A stretch of DNA of 64,000 nt from Thermoplasmatales archaeon SW_10_69_26 (GTDB lineage Archaea; Thermoplasmatota; SW-10-69-26): assembly GCA_003009755.1 (NCBI GenBank), contig PXUB01000001.1, positions 85,854-149,853 on the forward strand, in the 5' to 3' direction. The notes beneath the pieces are model-generated. The model saw nothing but the letters and a program-made list of their open reading frames with translations, did not search any database and had not been told where the DNA came from. The position numbers and the translations under genes are program-made. This document shows, in pieces, positions 9,621 through 19,193 of this stretch; the stretch's first letter is position 1; every line of letters begins with the position of its first letter.

Positions 9621-10331
9621 CTATTCCTCGTCGACCTCGACGGGGACGCCTTGCACCTTGGCGCCGGCGGGCACGTGGCCGTCTTTCGGGACGACGCTGC
9701 CGGCCCCGACGACGGCGCCCTCGCCGATGTGGGCGCCGGGGAACACGATGGCGCCCTCGCCGATCGCAGCGCCGTCCTCGATCACGACCTCGTCGATGTA
9801 GAGGTCGTTGCCTTGACCGGCGTGGGCCATGACGACGGCGCTGCCGCCGATCACGACGCCGTCACCGATGGTGAGCAGATTGAGGTCGTACACCTGGGGC
9901 GTGTTGATGACGACGCCCTTGCCGACCTCGGCCCCCATCGCTCGATAGAACAGGATGTTGAACCGCGTGGTGCGGGTGAAGGGCAAGAACAGGTAGCGGG
10001 CGATCATCACGAGCAGGTTGTAGATGAAGAACTTCGTGACGGCCCACGAGCGCAGGTCCCTCTCGCCCTCGGGGACCGAGATCCGGAAGACGTTGCGGAC
10101 GAGCGCGATCGTCGTCAACAGGACAAGGCCCCACGCGATGAAGGTGAGGAAGCCGAGACCGCCGACGGCCGCGCCTCGGGCGATCGGGTGCAGACCGGTG
10201 ACCCAGCCCCACCACCAGCTGGCCAGCGGCCACACGACGGCGGTGGCTGCCCCGATGACGAGCGCCGAGATGCCGTAGCCGAGCATCGCCGGCGTGTTGT
10301 ACATGACGACCTTGTTCAGGCGCCGCAGCAA
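9621..10331 (-). CDS. Membrane-anchored hexapeptide-repeat (left-handed beta-helix) transferase-like protein
   Basis: N-terminal TM segments then hexapeptide repeats GDGVVIGGSAVVMAHAG..GAAIGEGAIVFPGAHIGEGAVVGAGSVV. Confidence 0.75.
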   Translation of the reverse strand: MLRRLNKVVMYNTPAMLGYGISALVIGAATAVVWPLASWWWGWVTGLHPIARGAAVGGLGFLTFIAWGLVLLTTIALVRNVFRISVPEGERDLRSWAVTKFFIYNLLVMIARYLFLPFTRTTRFNILFYRAMGAEVGKGVVINTPQVYDLNLLTIGDGVVIGGSAVVMAHAGQGNDLYIDEVVIEDGAAIGEGAIVFPGAHIGEGAVVGAGSVVPKDGHVPAGAKVQGVPVEVDEE

Positions 10332-10411
10332 CGCGCCGGCCAGCCTGGCTTGCCCGGAAAAGGTTAGCCCGTCCCCGTCAGCGTTTTCCGGTCGAGCCCG
10401 GTGCAGGGCCC

Positions 10412-11260
10412 GTGTCCGAGCGCCCGATCGACCTGCAGACGCACTCCGTGCACTCGGATGGCACGCTCACGCCGACCGAGATCGTCGAACGCGCCGCCGA
10501 GACGGACCTGGCCGCCGTCGCGCTCACCGACCACGACACGACCAGCGGCTTGGAGGCCTTCGAGCAGGCGGGCGAGGATCGCGACGTCGAGACGGTGCCG
10601 GGCGTCGAGCTGTCGGCCCGCGTCGGTCGTCAGGACGTCGACATCCTCGGCTACTTCGTCGACCCGGACGACGAGACCTTGCAGGAGGTCATGGAGAAGG
10701 CTCGTCGGTTCCGGCGCGAGCGGGCGCCCGAGATGATCGAGCGGTTGGCGGAGGTGGGCGCGCCGATCGAGATCGAGGCCGTCGAGGAGCACGCCGGCGA
10801 GGCCGCGATCGGTCGCCCGCACATCGCGCAAGCCCTCGTCGATGCGGGCCACGTCGACGACGTGGACGAGGCCTTCGCCGAGCTGATCGGCGAGGAGCAG
10901 CCCGGCTGTGTACCCAAGGAGCGGCTGGATCCGCCCGAGGCGATCGGCGCGATCCACTCGGCGCATGGCGTGGCCGTGCTGGCGCATCCCTCGCACATCC
11001 ACCCGGCCGCGTTCGGGCGCATCCTCGAGGTCCTGTTCGAGGCGGGGGTCGACGGGATCGAGGTCTGGCACAGCGACCACGACCGCAACCACGAGCAGTT
11101 CTTCGGCCAGCAGGCCGCCAAGCACGGGCTCGTCAAGACCGGCGGCTCGGACTTCCACGGCGACAACAAGCCCGACATCGCGCTCGGCGAGGGCCGCGGC
11201 GACCTGGGCGTGCCCTACGAGTCGCTGGAACGACTGCGCCAGCGCGCGGGTTCGGAGTGA
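10412..11260 (+). CDS. PHP domain phosphoesterase (TrpH-like)
   Basis: DLQTHSVHSDGTLTPTEIVERAAE, ALTDHDTTSGL, VPGVELSA, GGSDFHG. Confidence 0.85.
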   Translation: MSERPIDLQTHSVHSDGTLTPTEIVERAAETDLAAVALTDHDTTSGLEAFEQAGEDRDVETVPGVELSARVGRQDVDILGYFVDPDDETLQEVMEKARRFRRERAPEMIERLAEVGAPIEIEAVEEHAGEAAIGRPHIAQALVDAGHVDDVDEAFAELIGEEQPGCVPKERLDPPEAIGAIHSAHGVAVLAHPSHIHPAAFGRILEVLFEAGVDGIEVWHSDHDRNHEQFFGQQAAKHGLVKTGGSDFHGDNKPDIALGEGRGDLGVPYESLERLRQRAGSE

Positions 11261-11264
11261 GGGC

Positions 11265-12221
11265 TCAGATCACTTCCTCGGCCATCCACTCGGCCGTGGT
11301 GCGCACGGCCTCGTCGCTGGTGAGCTCGGGCTCCCAGCCGAGCTTCTCGAGCGTGGGGATGGCCAACCGCATCTTCTTGACGTCGCCCTTCCATCCGCCG
11401 CCGCCCTCGACGCCGCCGGTGTACTCGTAGTCGACGTCCTCGAGGCCCATCGCCTCGCACACGAGGTCGGCGATGTCGGTGACGCTGGTCCAGGACTCGG
11501 TCCCGACGTTGACGATCTCGGCCCGCTCTCGGCCCTCCCACGCCTGGAGGGCGAACACGGCGTCGACCATGTCGTCGATGTGGCAGTAGGATTTCTCCTG
11601 GCTGCCGTCGCCGAGGATCTCGAGCGTCGTCGGGTCGTCCTCGAGCTTGTGCACGAAGTCGTAGACGACGCCGTGCGTGAGGCGGGGGCCGAGGATGTTG
11701 GCGAACCGGTAGACGATCGCGTCGAAGTCGAAGGTGTGGGCGTGCCCGCTGACGATCGCCTCACCGGCGAGCTTGGAGGCGCCGTACGTGCTGATCGGCT
11801 TCATCGGGCCGTAGTCCTCGGGTGTCGGGAACTGCTCGACCTCGCCGTACACCGTCGAGGTGCTCATGAACAACAGCTCGTCCACGGCGTCGGTGGTGCG
11901 GCAGGCCTCGACGACGTTCTGCGTCGTCGCCACGTTCTCCTCGAAGTGGCGTTGGGCGTGCTTGTGACCGACGCGGACGTCGGGATCGGCGGCGCAGTGG
12001 ACGACCAGGTCGCAGCCCTCACTGGCGGCCCGGACGCGGTCGGCCTCGCGGAGGTCGGCCTCGACGAGATCGATCTCGCCCTTCGGCAGGAAGTCGCGGC
12101 GGCCGCTGGAGAAGTTGTCGTAGACGACGACCTCCGTGCCCCGGTCCAACAGCTCGTCGACGAGGTGGCTGCCGATGAAACCGGCGCCCCCGGTCACGAG
12201 CGCTCGCTCGGTGGAGCTCAT
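11265..12221 (-). CDS. NAD-dependent epimerase/dehydratase (UDP-glucose 4-epimerase-like)
   Basis: ALVTGGAGFIGSHLVDELL, STSTVYGE, YGASKLAGE; start chosen at 12221. Confidence 0.85.
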   Translation of the reverse strand: MSSTERALVTGGAGFIGSHLVDELLDRGTEVVVYDNFSSGRRDFLPKGEIDLVEADLREADRVRAASEGCDLVVHCAADPDVRVGHKHAQRHFEENVATTQNVVEACRTTDAVDELLFMSTSTVYGEVEQFPTPEDYGPMKPISTYGASKLAGEAIVSGHAHTFDFDAIVYRFANILGPRLTHGVVYDFVHKLEDDPTTLEILGDGSQEKSYCHIDDMVDAVFALQAWEGRERAEIVNVGTESWTSVTDIADLVCEAMGLEDVDYEYTGGVEGGGGWKGDVKKMRLAIPTLEKLGWEPELTSDEAVRTTAEWMAEEVI

Positions 12222-12886
12222 CTGTGGATCCTCCGCGTCAACAGGACGGCGAACACGGCTGAAGCTATAAGAACCAGGGAAGCCCGAAGAACGACATCGA
12301 GGCCGAAGACGAACACGGCGGCGCGGATCGCGCCGGCGGCGTAGGCCCAGGCGAACGAGGCCGTGAGCGCGCCGAGCATGATCGCCAGCCACGCGCGCTG
12401 GGCGGGCATCCCGACGAGACGGCCCAGCGTGATGCCGGCGACGGCGCCCGAGCCCTGCATCGGGAAGAAGACGAACAGGATCAGGCCCAGGAACGCCGAG
12501 CGGTCGACGATCGGCTGCTCCTCCATCCAGGCTTGCCCTCTCTCCATGAGCCGCTCGACGAGCTCGCCGACGAGCGGGATGCCGGTGATGAAGTCCCAGT
12601 TCCACGCCATCAGCCAGCCGACCGTCATGTCGATGCCGGCGATGTAGGTCGCGACGAGGAACGGCGAGAACCCGGCCGCGACGGCGGCGGGGATGACGGT
12701 CTCCTTGCCGGCGGGTGGCACCATGTAGGTGACCACCAGGCCGTAGAACTCGGCCCCGCGGTAGGGGAAGACGACGAGGACGGAGGCGATCAGGCCGACG
12801 ACGGCGGCCAGGGGCAACGCCAGCCGCAGCACGACACCGGTCCGCCCGCGCAGGACGCTGGGGAACTCGGTGACCTCGGTGCTCAC
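12218..12886 (-). CDS. Putative small multidrug export family membrane protein
   Basis: Multiple TM segments; VTYMVPPAGKETVIPAAVAAGF, FPMQGSGAVAGITLGRLVGM. Confidence 0.65.
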   Translation of the reverse strand: MSTEVTEFPSVLRGRTGVVLRLALPLAAVVGLIASVLVVFPYRGAEFYGLVVTYMVPPAGKETVIPAAVAAGFSPFLVATYIAGIDMTVGWLMAWNWDFITGIPLVGELVERLMERGQAWMEEQPIVDRSAFLGLILFVFFPMQGSGAVAGITLGRLVGMPAQRAWLAIMLGALTASFAWAYAAGAIRAAVFVFGLDVVLRASLVLIASAVFAVLLTRRIHR

Positions 12887-13413
12887 GGTGAGGCCCCGTC
12901 GAAGTCGGCGACGATCATCACGTGGTCCTCGTGGTGGGGATCCAGGCTGACGATCTCCCGCACGGCGGCCTCCTCGGCGACGCGCTCGCGGGCCCGATCG
13001 AACACCTGCTCGGGCGGTCGGTCGACGGCGATCGAGCGAGCCTTGACGGCCAGGTAGCCGCGCTCCGGTTGGAAGCGGTCGGCGTTGTCGAGGAAGATCT
13101 CGACCTGGTCCGGCTGGGCGACGTCCTGGACCAACAGCCCGAGCTCGGGCACCAGGGGGCCGTAGGCCTCGGGCTGGCGGGCGTCACCGACGACGGGGAC
13201 GAGGTCGGCCTGGGCTTTCGCGCGCTCGACGAGGCGCAGGCCGGCGACCGGGCTCTTCTCCACGGCGAGCACGGAGGTGGCTTGGCGAGCGATCGCGGCG
13301 GCGCGTTCGCCGCCGGCCGCGCCGAGGTAGACGACGGCCTCGCCCTCGGGGGTGAAGCCCTCGCCGCCGGCGTCCTCGTAGGCGGCCAGCTTGCCGACCG
13401 TGGCCCGGCTCAC
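12883..13413 (-). CDS. flpA: Fibrillarin-like rRNA/tRNA 2'-O-methyltransferase
   Basis: GEAVVYLGAAGG, LVQDVAQPDQVEIFLDNA; directly follows nop5. Confidence 0.85.
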   Translation of the reverse strand: MSRATVGKLAAYEDAGGEGFTPEGEAVVYLGAAGGERAAAIARQATSVLAVEKSPVAGLRLVERAKAQADLVPVVGDARQPEAYGPLVPELGLLVQDVAQPDQVEIFLDNADRFQPERGYLAVKARSIAVDRPPEQVFDRARERVAEEAAVREIVSLDPHHEDHVMIVADFDGASP

Positions 13414-14462
13414 CGGTCCGACCCCCGCATCGCTCGTCGGCGCCCGACGCGCTGGATCTCGTCGACGCGGGCTTGCAGGTCGGCCTCGAGCTCGCCGGCG
13501 ATGTCGTTGCCGGTCAACGCGTCGGCTCGGGCCGCGATCGCGACCTTGGCCGCCATCGCCCGCGCGATCGATCCGCGGTCGTCGGGGTGGGCCTCGTGGA
13601 TCATCGGGTGCCGGAAGATGACGCCGTGCTTGGGCGGGGGGGCGTCCTCGGTGAGGTGCTGGAACACGGCGCGCTCGGCACCGAGCATCTGGATCGTGCT
13701 CGCCGGTTGCTTGGCCAACTCCTCGAGGCCGCCGGCGTGCTGGATCAGGCGGGCGGCGATCGCCGGCGTCGTGAGCTGGGCGATGTTCGGCGCCATCTCG
13801 CGGGCGAGCTCGGTGACGAACCGTTCCAGCGGTTCGCGGGCCTGGGCCTGTTGCACGATGCTGGCGGCCAGGCCCTCCAGGGCGCGCATCTCGTTCGGGT
13901 CCAGGGCCGAGCCCATGCCGGGATCGACGTCGAGGGCGCGGGCGATCGCCTCGCGGTCGTCGTGGCGGGCGACCAGGCGCGCCAGCTCGACGCCGTCGTC
14001 GACCTCGTCGACGAGGGCGGGCGCGTGCAGCCGGAACCACGAGGTCAACCGCTCGATCATGCGGTTCTCGATCTCGTGGGTCTCGTCGAGGTAAGCCACC
14101 GCTTGCACGAGGTGGCGGCCCTCCGCGGACAGCTGGGCCTCGATCGCGGCCTCGGCGCGGTCGATCGCGGCCTCCTGGCGGAGGGCGGGATCGAGGTCGT
14201 GGTCGGCGGGTCGTTGGCGGGCCCGCGGGACCGGGCCCTCCATCGTGGCGGCGTGGGTCAGCAGGCGCTCGTCGGCGACCCGCACGTCCTCGACGCCGTC
14301 GAGCATCTGGCGCTCTTCGTCGAGCAGCTGACCGGTTGCGACCGCTTCGAGCCGTCGGGCGATGGCCTCGGCTCGCGCCGGGAAAAGCTCCCGGTCGACG
14401 AGGTCGTCGTCCTCGTAGAGGAAGACGCCGAACCACTGGGTGGCCAGGGCCCGCGAGACCAT
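13410..14462 (-). CDS. nop5: Nop5/Nop56-like box C/D RNP core protein
   Basis: APNIAQLTTPAIAARLIQHAGGLEELAKQPASTIQMLGAERAVFQHL; overlaps flpA by 4 nt. Confidence 0.9.
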   Translation of the reverse strand: MVSRALATQWFGVFLYEDDDLVDRELFPARAEAIARRLEAVATGQLLDEERQMLDGVEDVRVADERLLTHAATMEGPVPRARQRPADHDLDPALRQEAAIDRAEAAIEAQLSAEGRHLVQAVAYLDETHEIENRMIERLTSWFRLHAPALVDEVDDGVELARLVARHDDREAIARALDVDPGMGSALDPNEMRALEGLAASIVQQAQAREPLERFVTELAREMAPNIAQLTTPAIAARLIQHAGGLEELAKQPASTIQMLGAERAVFQHLTEDAPPPKHGVIFRHPMIHEAHPDDRGSIARAMAAKVAIAARADALTGNDIAGELEADLQARVDEIQRVGRRRAMRGSDR

Positions 14463-14935
14463 CGAGGCGTCGAGAACCCGCGCGTGGCTTAAGGCTTCTC
14501 GTGACGGACGTCCTCCCCGAGGCGCGGAGCGGGATCGCTGGGGTTCGACCAGCGGTTGCGGTCCGGCGGTCTGCACGCCGAGGATGCCTTCGCTGTCCTG
14601 CTGGACGCCGGCCACGCAGAGGCGGCCCCTGGGGGTCGTGGACGACGTCCAGGTGGTCGTTGGTCCCGCAGCGGGCAGGGAGCCCGCGCTGGCGTCGGCC
14701 CGGTGATCGCCGCCGGTGGCGTTCACCGTGCCCTCCAAGCCGTCGACGCGCAGAGGCTCGGCGCCGGCGAGCCCGGCCGAGAGGCTCGCCGCCGACGACG
14801 AGCACCAGCCCTGCACGGTGACGTTGCCCGGCGGACGATCGCGGCGCGCCGTCGCGAGCGGTCCGCTGAGCTCGTCGAACCCGCCGGCCTCGCCACGTCG
14901 TTGCGAGATGCGAGACTACGAGTAGGGGACCCGCG

Positions 14936-16018
14936 TTGGCGGCCCGCGTGTACGGGGCGCTGAAACCGCTGTTGTTCCGCGTGGACCCCGAGCGCACTCA
15001 CGGGTGGGCCTTGTCCTACCTGTCGATGGTGCAGCGGTCGGGGTGGCTGCGGGGCTCGATCGCCCGGCGCCGGCCGGACCCGAACCCGCGGCTGAGCGTC
15101 TCCGCGATGGGGATCCAGTTCCCGGCCCCTCTCGGGTTGGCGGCCGGGTTCGACAAGGACGCCGAGGCCCACAATGCGCTGCTGGCTCACGGCTTCGGTC
15201 ACGTCGAGGTCGGCACGGTCACCCCCGAGCCCCAGGATGGCAACCCGCGCCCCCGCGTCCAGCGGTTCCCAGACCATCGGGCCCTCGTCAACTGGCTGGG
15301 CTTCCCGAACGACGGCCAGCAGACGGTGGCCGATCGGCTGGAGGAGCACCCGCCGGAGGGGGTCGTGGGCGTCAACGTCGGGCCCAACAAGGACTCGACG
15401 GGCGAGGCGGCGCTGGCCGACTACGAGGATGCCGCCGCGCGGCTGGCTCGCTACGCCGCCTACCTGACGGTGAACGTCTCGAGCCCGAACACGCCGGGCC
15501 TGCGCTCGTTGCAGGAGCCCGAGCAGGTGGCCGAGCTCGTCGCGCGCGTGCTGGACGCTCTGGACGAGGCCGGGCATCCGCGGCCCGTGCTGTTGAAGAT
15601 CCACCCCGACGCCGGCGGCGCCGAGACCCGACAGGCGGCCGAGGTCGCGGTGGATGCCGGCGCCAGCGGGATCGTGGCCGTGAACACCACCTCGGAGAAG
15701 CCCGAGGGCCTGGGCGACCCCGACCAGGGCGGCCTCTCCGGATCGCCGCTGAGCGGGCGCGCGACGCAGGTCGTCGAGCAGGTGTACGAGGCCGTCGGCG
15801 AGGAGGTCCCGATCGTCGGGGTCGGCGGCGTCGAGACCGGCGAGGACGCCCTCGACAAGATCCGTCACGGCGCGACGCTCGTCCAGGCCTACACCGGGTT
15901 CGTGTTCCGCGGCCCGCGGTTCCCGGGCCTGGTGCACGAGGAGATGCTGGCGACGATGGACGATCTGGGCGTCGACCACGTCACCGATCTCGTGGGTGAG
16001 GCCGTGGACGGCGATTGA
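14936..16018 (+). CDS. pyrD: Dihydroorotate dehydrogenase, class 2 (quinone-type)
   Basis: PLGLAAGFDKDAEA, EVGTVTPEPQDGNPRPR, VNVSSPNTPGLR, VNTTSEK, GGLSGSPL; N-terminal extension. Confidence 0.93.
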   Translation: MAARVYGALKPLLFRVDPERTHGWALSYLSMVQRSGWLRGSIARRRPDPNPRLSVSAMGIQFPAPLGLAAGFDKDAEAHNALLAHGFGHVEVGTVTPEPQDGNPRPRVQRFPDHRALVNWLGFPNDGQQTVADRLEEHPPEGVVGVNVGPNKDSTGEAALADYEDAAARLARYAAYLTVNVSSPNTPGLRSLQEPEQVAELVARVLDALDEAGHPRPVLLKIHPDAGGAETRQAAEVAVDAGASGIVAVNTTSEKPEGLGDPDQGGLSGSPLSGRATQVVEQVYEAVGEEVPIVGVGGVETGEDALDKIRHGATLVQAYTGFVFRGPRFPGLVHEEMLATMDDLGVDHVTDLVGEAVDGD

Positions 16019-16111
16019 TGCCGCCAGCCCCCGTGAGTCGGCGGTTCATACCAACCCGCCGCTTGCGAAAGGGTTAACCCAGGGCCCTGTTATCGCTGGG
16101 GCGGTGTCCCG

Positions 16112-16345
16112 GTGGCGGTGGGTTTCGTCCTGATCCACGCGAACACGGGTGAGGAGCACGATGTCTACAACGTCCTGCTGGACGTTCCAGAGATCATCGA
16201 GCTTCACCCGCTGTTCGGCGAGTACGACCTGATCGGCAAGGTCGAGGCGTCCGACTACGATACCCTCGGCCAGGTGATCACGTCCGAGATCCGTTCGGTC
16301 GACGGCGTGGAGGACACGAAGACCCTCACAGGGACCCGCTTCTAG
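16112..16345 (+). CDS. Lrp/AsnC-type ligand-binding (RAM) domain protein, no HTH
   Basis: VGFVLIHANTGEEHDVYNVLLDVPEIIELHPLFGEYDLIGKVEA. Confidence 0.8.
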   Translation: MAVGFVLIHANTGEEHDVYNVLLDVPEIIELHPLFGEYDLIGKVEASDYDTLGQVITSEIRSVDGVEDTKTLTGTRF

Positions 16346-16356
16346 GAGGGATCGCG

Positions 16357-16659
16357 TTGACGTTGCCCGTGTTCGGGAGCATCACGCTGGCCAGCTTCGC
16401 CTTGTTCACGCTGGGCTCCGGCCTGTTCACCGCCTACTTCGGCGCGGGCAAGTCCCGACGGATCGGGTTCGGCCTGGCCGTGTTCGGCCTGCTGGCCGCG
16501 CTCGTGTTCGTCGTCATCTCGTTCTCCCTGTTCCCGGACGTCATGGAGAGCCCCTGGAGCCTCGACGACATCCTCGTCGGGCTCGCGGGCGTCGCCGGCG
16601 CGATCGTCGGCGGCCTCGTCGGCCTGCTCGCCTTCCTCGGGAGCATCGTGCGCGCCTGA
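16357..16659 (+). CDS. Small membrane protein
   Basis: Three hydrophobic segments. Confidence 0.5.
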   Translation: MTLPVFGSITLASFALFTLGSGLFTAYFGAGKSRRIGFGLAVFGLLAALVFVVISFSLFPDVMESPWSLDDILVGLAGVAGAIVGGLVGLLAFLGSIVRA

Positions 16660-16677
16660 TCGACCGGCCGGGCACGC

Positions 16678-17133
16678 ATGTCTGTCCAAGGTTGGGTTCT
16701 TCATGCAGCACGGGGCAAGCCCGGCGCGGTGGTCCTCGTGCCCGAGCATACCTCCGGCTGGGCCCTGTTCCGCATGGAGAGCCTCTCGTGGTTGAACATG
16801 GCGATCTCCGTCGTCCTGTTGGCCAGCGCAGCGCTCGTCACGCTGCCCGCCTGGACGTTCTGGACGACGGTCGTCGTGGCGGCCACGGTGATCGTGTTGG
16901 AGATCTTCGACGAGTGGGCCGAGCGCCACGACCTGGCCGAGGAGGTCGTGGGCCCGGAGAGCGTCGTGCTCGTCGCCGGGCTGTGGTTGACCGGAACCGT
17001 GCTCGTCACCGGCGGCCCAGCCTGGTTCGTGGCCCTCGCCGCGATCGGGGGCGCGGTGATCGCCGCAGGCGCCGCGATGAACGCGATCGAGTCCTATCGC
17101 CTGGATCCGACCACACGGGGTGAGGAACCGTGA
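16678..17133 (+). CDS. Hypothetical membrane protein
   Basis: Hydrophobic TM segments; ORF position. Confidence 0.5.
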   Translation: MSVQGWVLHAARGKPGAVVLVPEHTSGWALFRMESLSWLNMAISVVLLASAALVTLPAWTFWTTVVVAATVIVLEIFDEWAERHDLAEEVVGPESVVLVAGLWLTGTVLVTGGPAWFVALAAIGGAVIAAGAAMNAIESYRLDPTTRGEEP

Positions 17134-17229
17134 GACGACAACCGCCAAGACGCCGAGAACGTCGGGCTCTGGCCGCCGCACCGGCGATGGGTGCTTCGTC
17201 CGAATCCTTAAGGGCTCCAAGGTGTACCT

Positions 17230-17733
17230 GTGGGTGTGGGTAAGATGGGAGACGACCCCGTGCGCTGCGAGATCGAGAACGTGGTCATGAGCACCCAGGG
17301 CCCGGTCGTCCTCCTGACGCCCGAGACGCAACCGAACCGGGTGCTCCCGATCTTCATCGACCACAGCCAGGCGTTCAACATCCAGACGGCGCTGAAGGGC
17401 CAGGTCCCGCCCCGACCGATGACCCACGACCTGATGAACCACGTCCTCCAGGAGCTGGGCGGGGTCGTCGAGAAGATCGTCGTCGAGGAGCTGACCCAGT
17501 CGACCTTCTTCGCCTCCCTGTTCATCGAGGTGGAGACGGACGGCGAGCAGGACCTGCACAAGTTCGACGCTCGCCCCAGCGACGGGCTGGCCTTGGCCGT
17601 GCGCGCCCACGCTCCCATCTACGTGCGCGGCGAGGTGCTCGACGATGCCACGATCAGCCGGGCCGACATCGAGGGCGAGTCCCTGAAGGTCGAGGAGACC
17701 GACGAGGACATCGACCTCGGCGTCGAGCCCTGA
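17230..17733 (+). CDS. Bifunctional nuclease (BFN/DUF151) domain protein
   Basis: VLPIFIDHSQAFNIQTALKGQVPPRPMTHDLMNHVLQELGG..DARPSDGLALAVR. Confidence 0.85.
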   Translation: MGVGKMGDDPVRCEIENVVMSTQGPVVLLTPETQPNRVLPIFIDHSQAFNIQTALKGQVPPRPMTHDLMNHVLQELGGVVEKIVVEELTQSTFFASLFIEVETDGEQDLHKFDARPSDGLALAVRAHAPIYVRGEVLDDATISRADIEGESLKVEETDEDIDLGVEP

Positions 17734-17816
17734 CCCGATCGCCAACGGCTCGCGCGCCTCCCCGGCCGCCGTTGGGAACCTTCATTAGGCCCTTCCAAAT
17801 ACTCGGCTGTCCCGTC

Positions 17817-17900
17817 GCCGAGGTCGCCTAGCCTGGTAGGGCGCAGCATTGGAAATGCTGTGGGCTTCCACCCACGGGCGTTCAAATCGCCCCCTCGGCG
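17817..17900 (+). tRNA. tRNA-Ser(GGA)
   Basis: GCCGAGG..CAGCA TTGGAAA TGCTG..long variable arm TGGGCTTCCACCCA..GGGCG TTCAAAT CGCCC CCTCGGC G. Confidence 0.92.
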
Positions 17901-17967
17901 CTTCTCGCGGCCACGCGCCGCCTCGCCGAACCGAACACCTTATCCGCGAGCAGCCGATGGTGGGTCG

Positions 17968-18369
17968 ATGGACGGCCGAACGGCCCTCGGCCTCGCCGCG
18001 AGCCTCCTCTTCCTGCTCGCCGGATGCGCCAGCAGCCCGGCCAGCTCGACGGCCGACGAGCGGTTGACCATCGAGCCTATCGCGCCGGAGGACACCGATC
18101 TCCGCCTCGACGAGGGCGAGACCGTGACCTTCGTGGCGACGTGCGATTCCCCCGGGCCCACCAAGAACGTGGTCGTCGAGTGGGAGCACGCGATCCGCGA
18201 CGAGCGCGTCGCGGAGGACAAGCAGGATCTCACGACTTCCGCCAACGAGAGCGCGTTCACCGTCAGCTTCGAGGAGACCGCCGACCAGCTCGTGACCGCC
18301 GTCTGCACGACCGACGACGACCGGACGCAGCCCCGCGTCTGGAACGTGACCGTGCGCGCGGACGGCTAA
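17968..18369 (+). CDS. Putative lipoprotein
   Basis: MDGRTALGLAASLLFLLAGCASSPASS lipobox; start chosen at 17968. Confidence 0.65.
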   Translation: MDGRTALGLAASLLFLLAGCASSPASSTADERLTIEPIAPEDTDLRLDEGETVTFVATCDSPGPTKNVVVEWEHAIRDERVAEDKQDLTTSANESAFTVSFEETADQLVTAVCTTDDDRTQPRVWNVTVRADG

Positions 18370-18405
18370 CCCACGACGCAACGGCACCGCCCGAGACCGA
18401 ATCCG

Positions 18406-18723
18406 TCAGCTGCCCGTCAGATGCAGGCCCACGATCCCCACGAGGATCGTCGCGATGAAGCCCAACCGGGCCAAGCCGGGCGGCTCGTCGAAGAGCACGA
18501 TGCCGACGAGCGCGGTCCCGACGGCGCCGATCCCGGTCCACACCGCGTAGGCGGTGCCGAGCGGGATGCGTTCGACCGCTTGCGCGAGCAGGACCATGCT
18601 CACCGCGAGCGCGGCCAGGGTCGCGATCGACGAGACCAGCCGCGAGAACCCCTCCGAGTACTTCAGACCGACCGCCCAGCCGACCTCGAACAGGCCGGCG
18701 ACGATCAACCGCGCCCAGGCCAA
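18406..18723 (-). CDS. SMR family multidrug/guanidinium exporter (EmrE/SugE-like)
   Basis: LIVAGLFEVGWAVGLKYSEGF, IPLGTAYAVWTGIGAVGTALVGI. Confidence 0.9.
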   Translation of the reverse strand: MAWARLIVAGLFEVGWAVGLKYSEGFSRLVSSIATLAALAVSMVLLAQAVERIPLGTAYAVWTGIGAVGTALVGIVLFDEPPGLARLGFIATILVGIVGLHLTGS

Positions 18724-18848
18724 CGGACCACCTCACGAGAACCGAGCATCGTCCCACCGACGGCGGAGCCCGCTTAAAGGGGTCGGCCCCGGCGGGCGCG
18801 ACGGTGCCCAACGCCAGGTTCTTGCCGGGACGCCGGGCACGCACGAGC

Positions 18849-19178
18849 ATGCCCTACCGCTTCGTCCGCGCCGAGCCCAAGCCGGAGGAGCTGGCCGAGC
18901 TCAAACGCCGGCTCGACCAGAAGGAGATCGAAGCGATCCGCCCGTTCGGCCCCGCGATGACCAAGTCCCTCGAGCAGGCCCGCCTGGACCCGGAGACCGG
19001 CGAGGCGGTCTGGGTGGAGGAAGACCACTGCACGCCGCCGCTGGCCACGGAACGCGAGATCCTCGAGGACTACTTCCAGCAGATCACCGTGGAAGAGGAG
19101 GACGTCGACCGGGCCGGCGGCTGGCGACGCATCGAGGAGCTGCCGTCGATGTGGGTCGAGATGGGGGTGGAAGGGTGA
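18849..19178 (+). CDS. Hypothetical protein
   Basis: MPYRFVRAEPKPEELAELKRRLDQ ORF with coding-like composition. Confidence 0.5.
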   Translation: MPYRFVRAEPKPEELAELKRRLDQKEIEAIRPFGPAMTKSLEQARLDPETGEAVWVEEDHCTPPLATEREILEDYFQQITVEEEDVDRAGGWRRIEELPSMWVEMGVEG

Positions 19179-19193
19179 GCGCGAGCCCTCGCC

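Noticed and set aside
14723-17745. Minus-strand ORFs 14723..15979 and 16342..17745
   Set aside because: Antisense to pyrD, the RAM-domain gene and the BFN gene; no protein-like motifs
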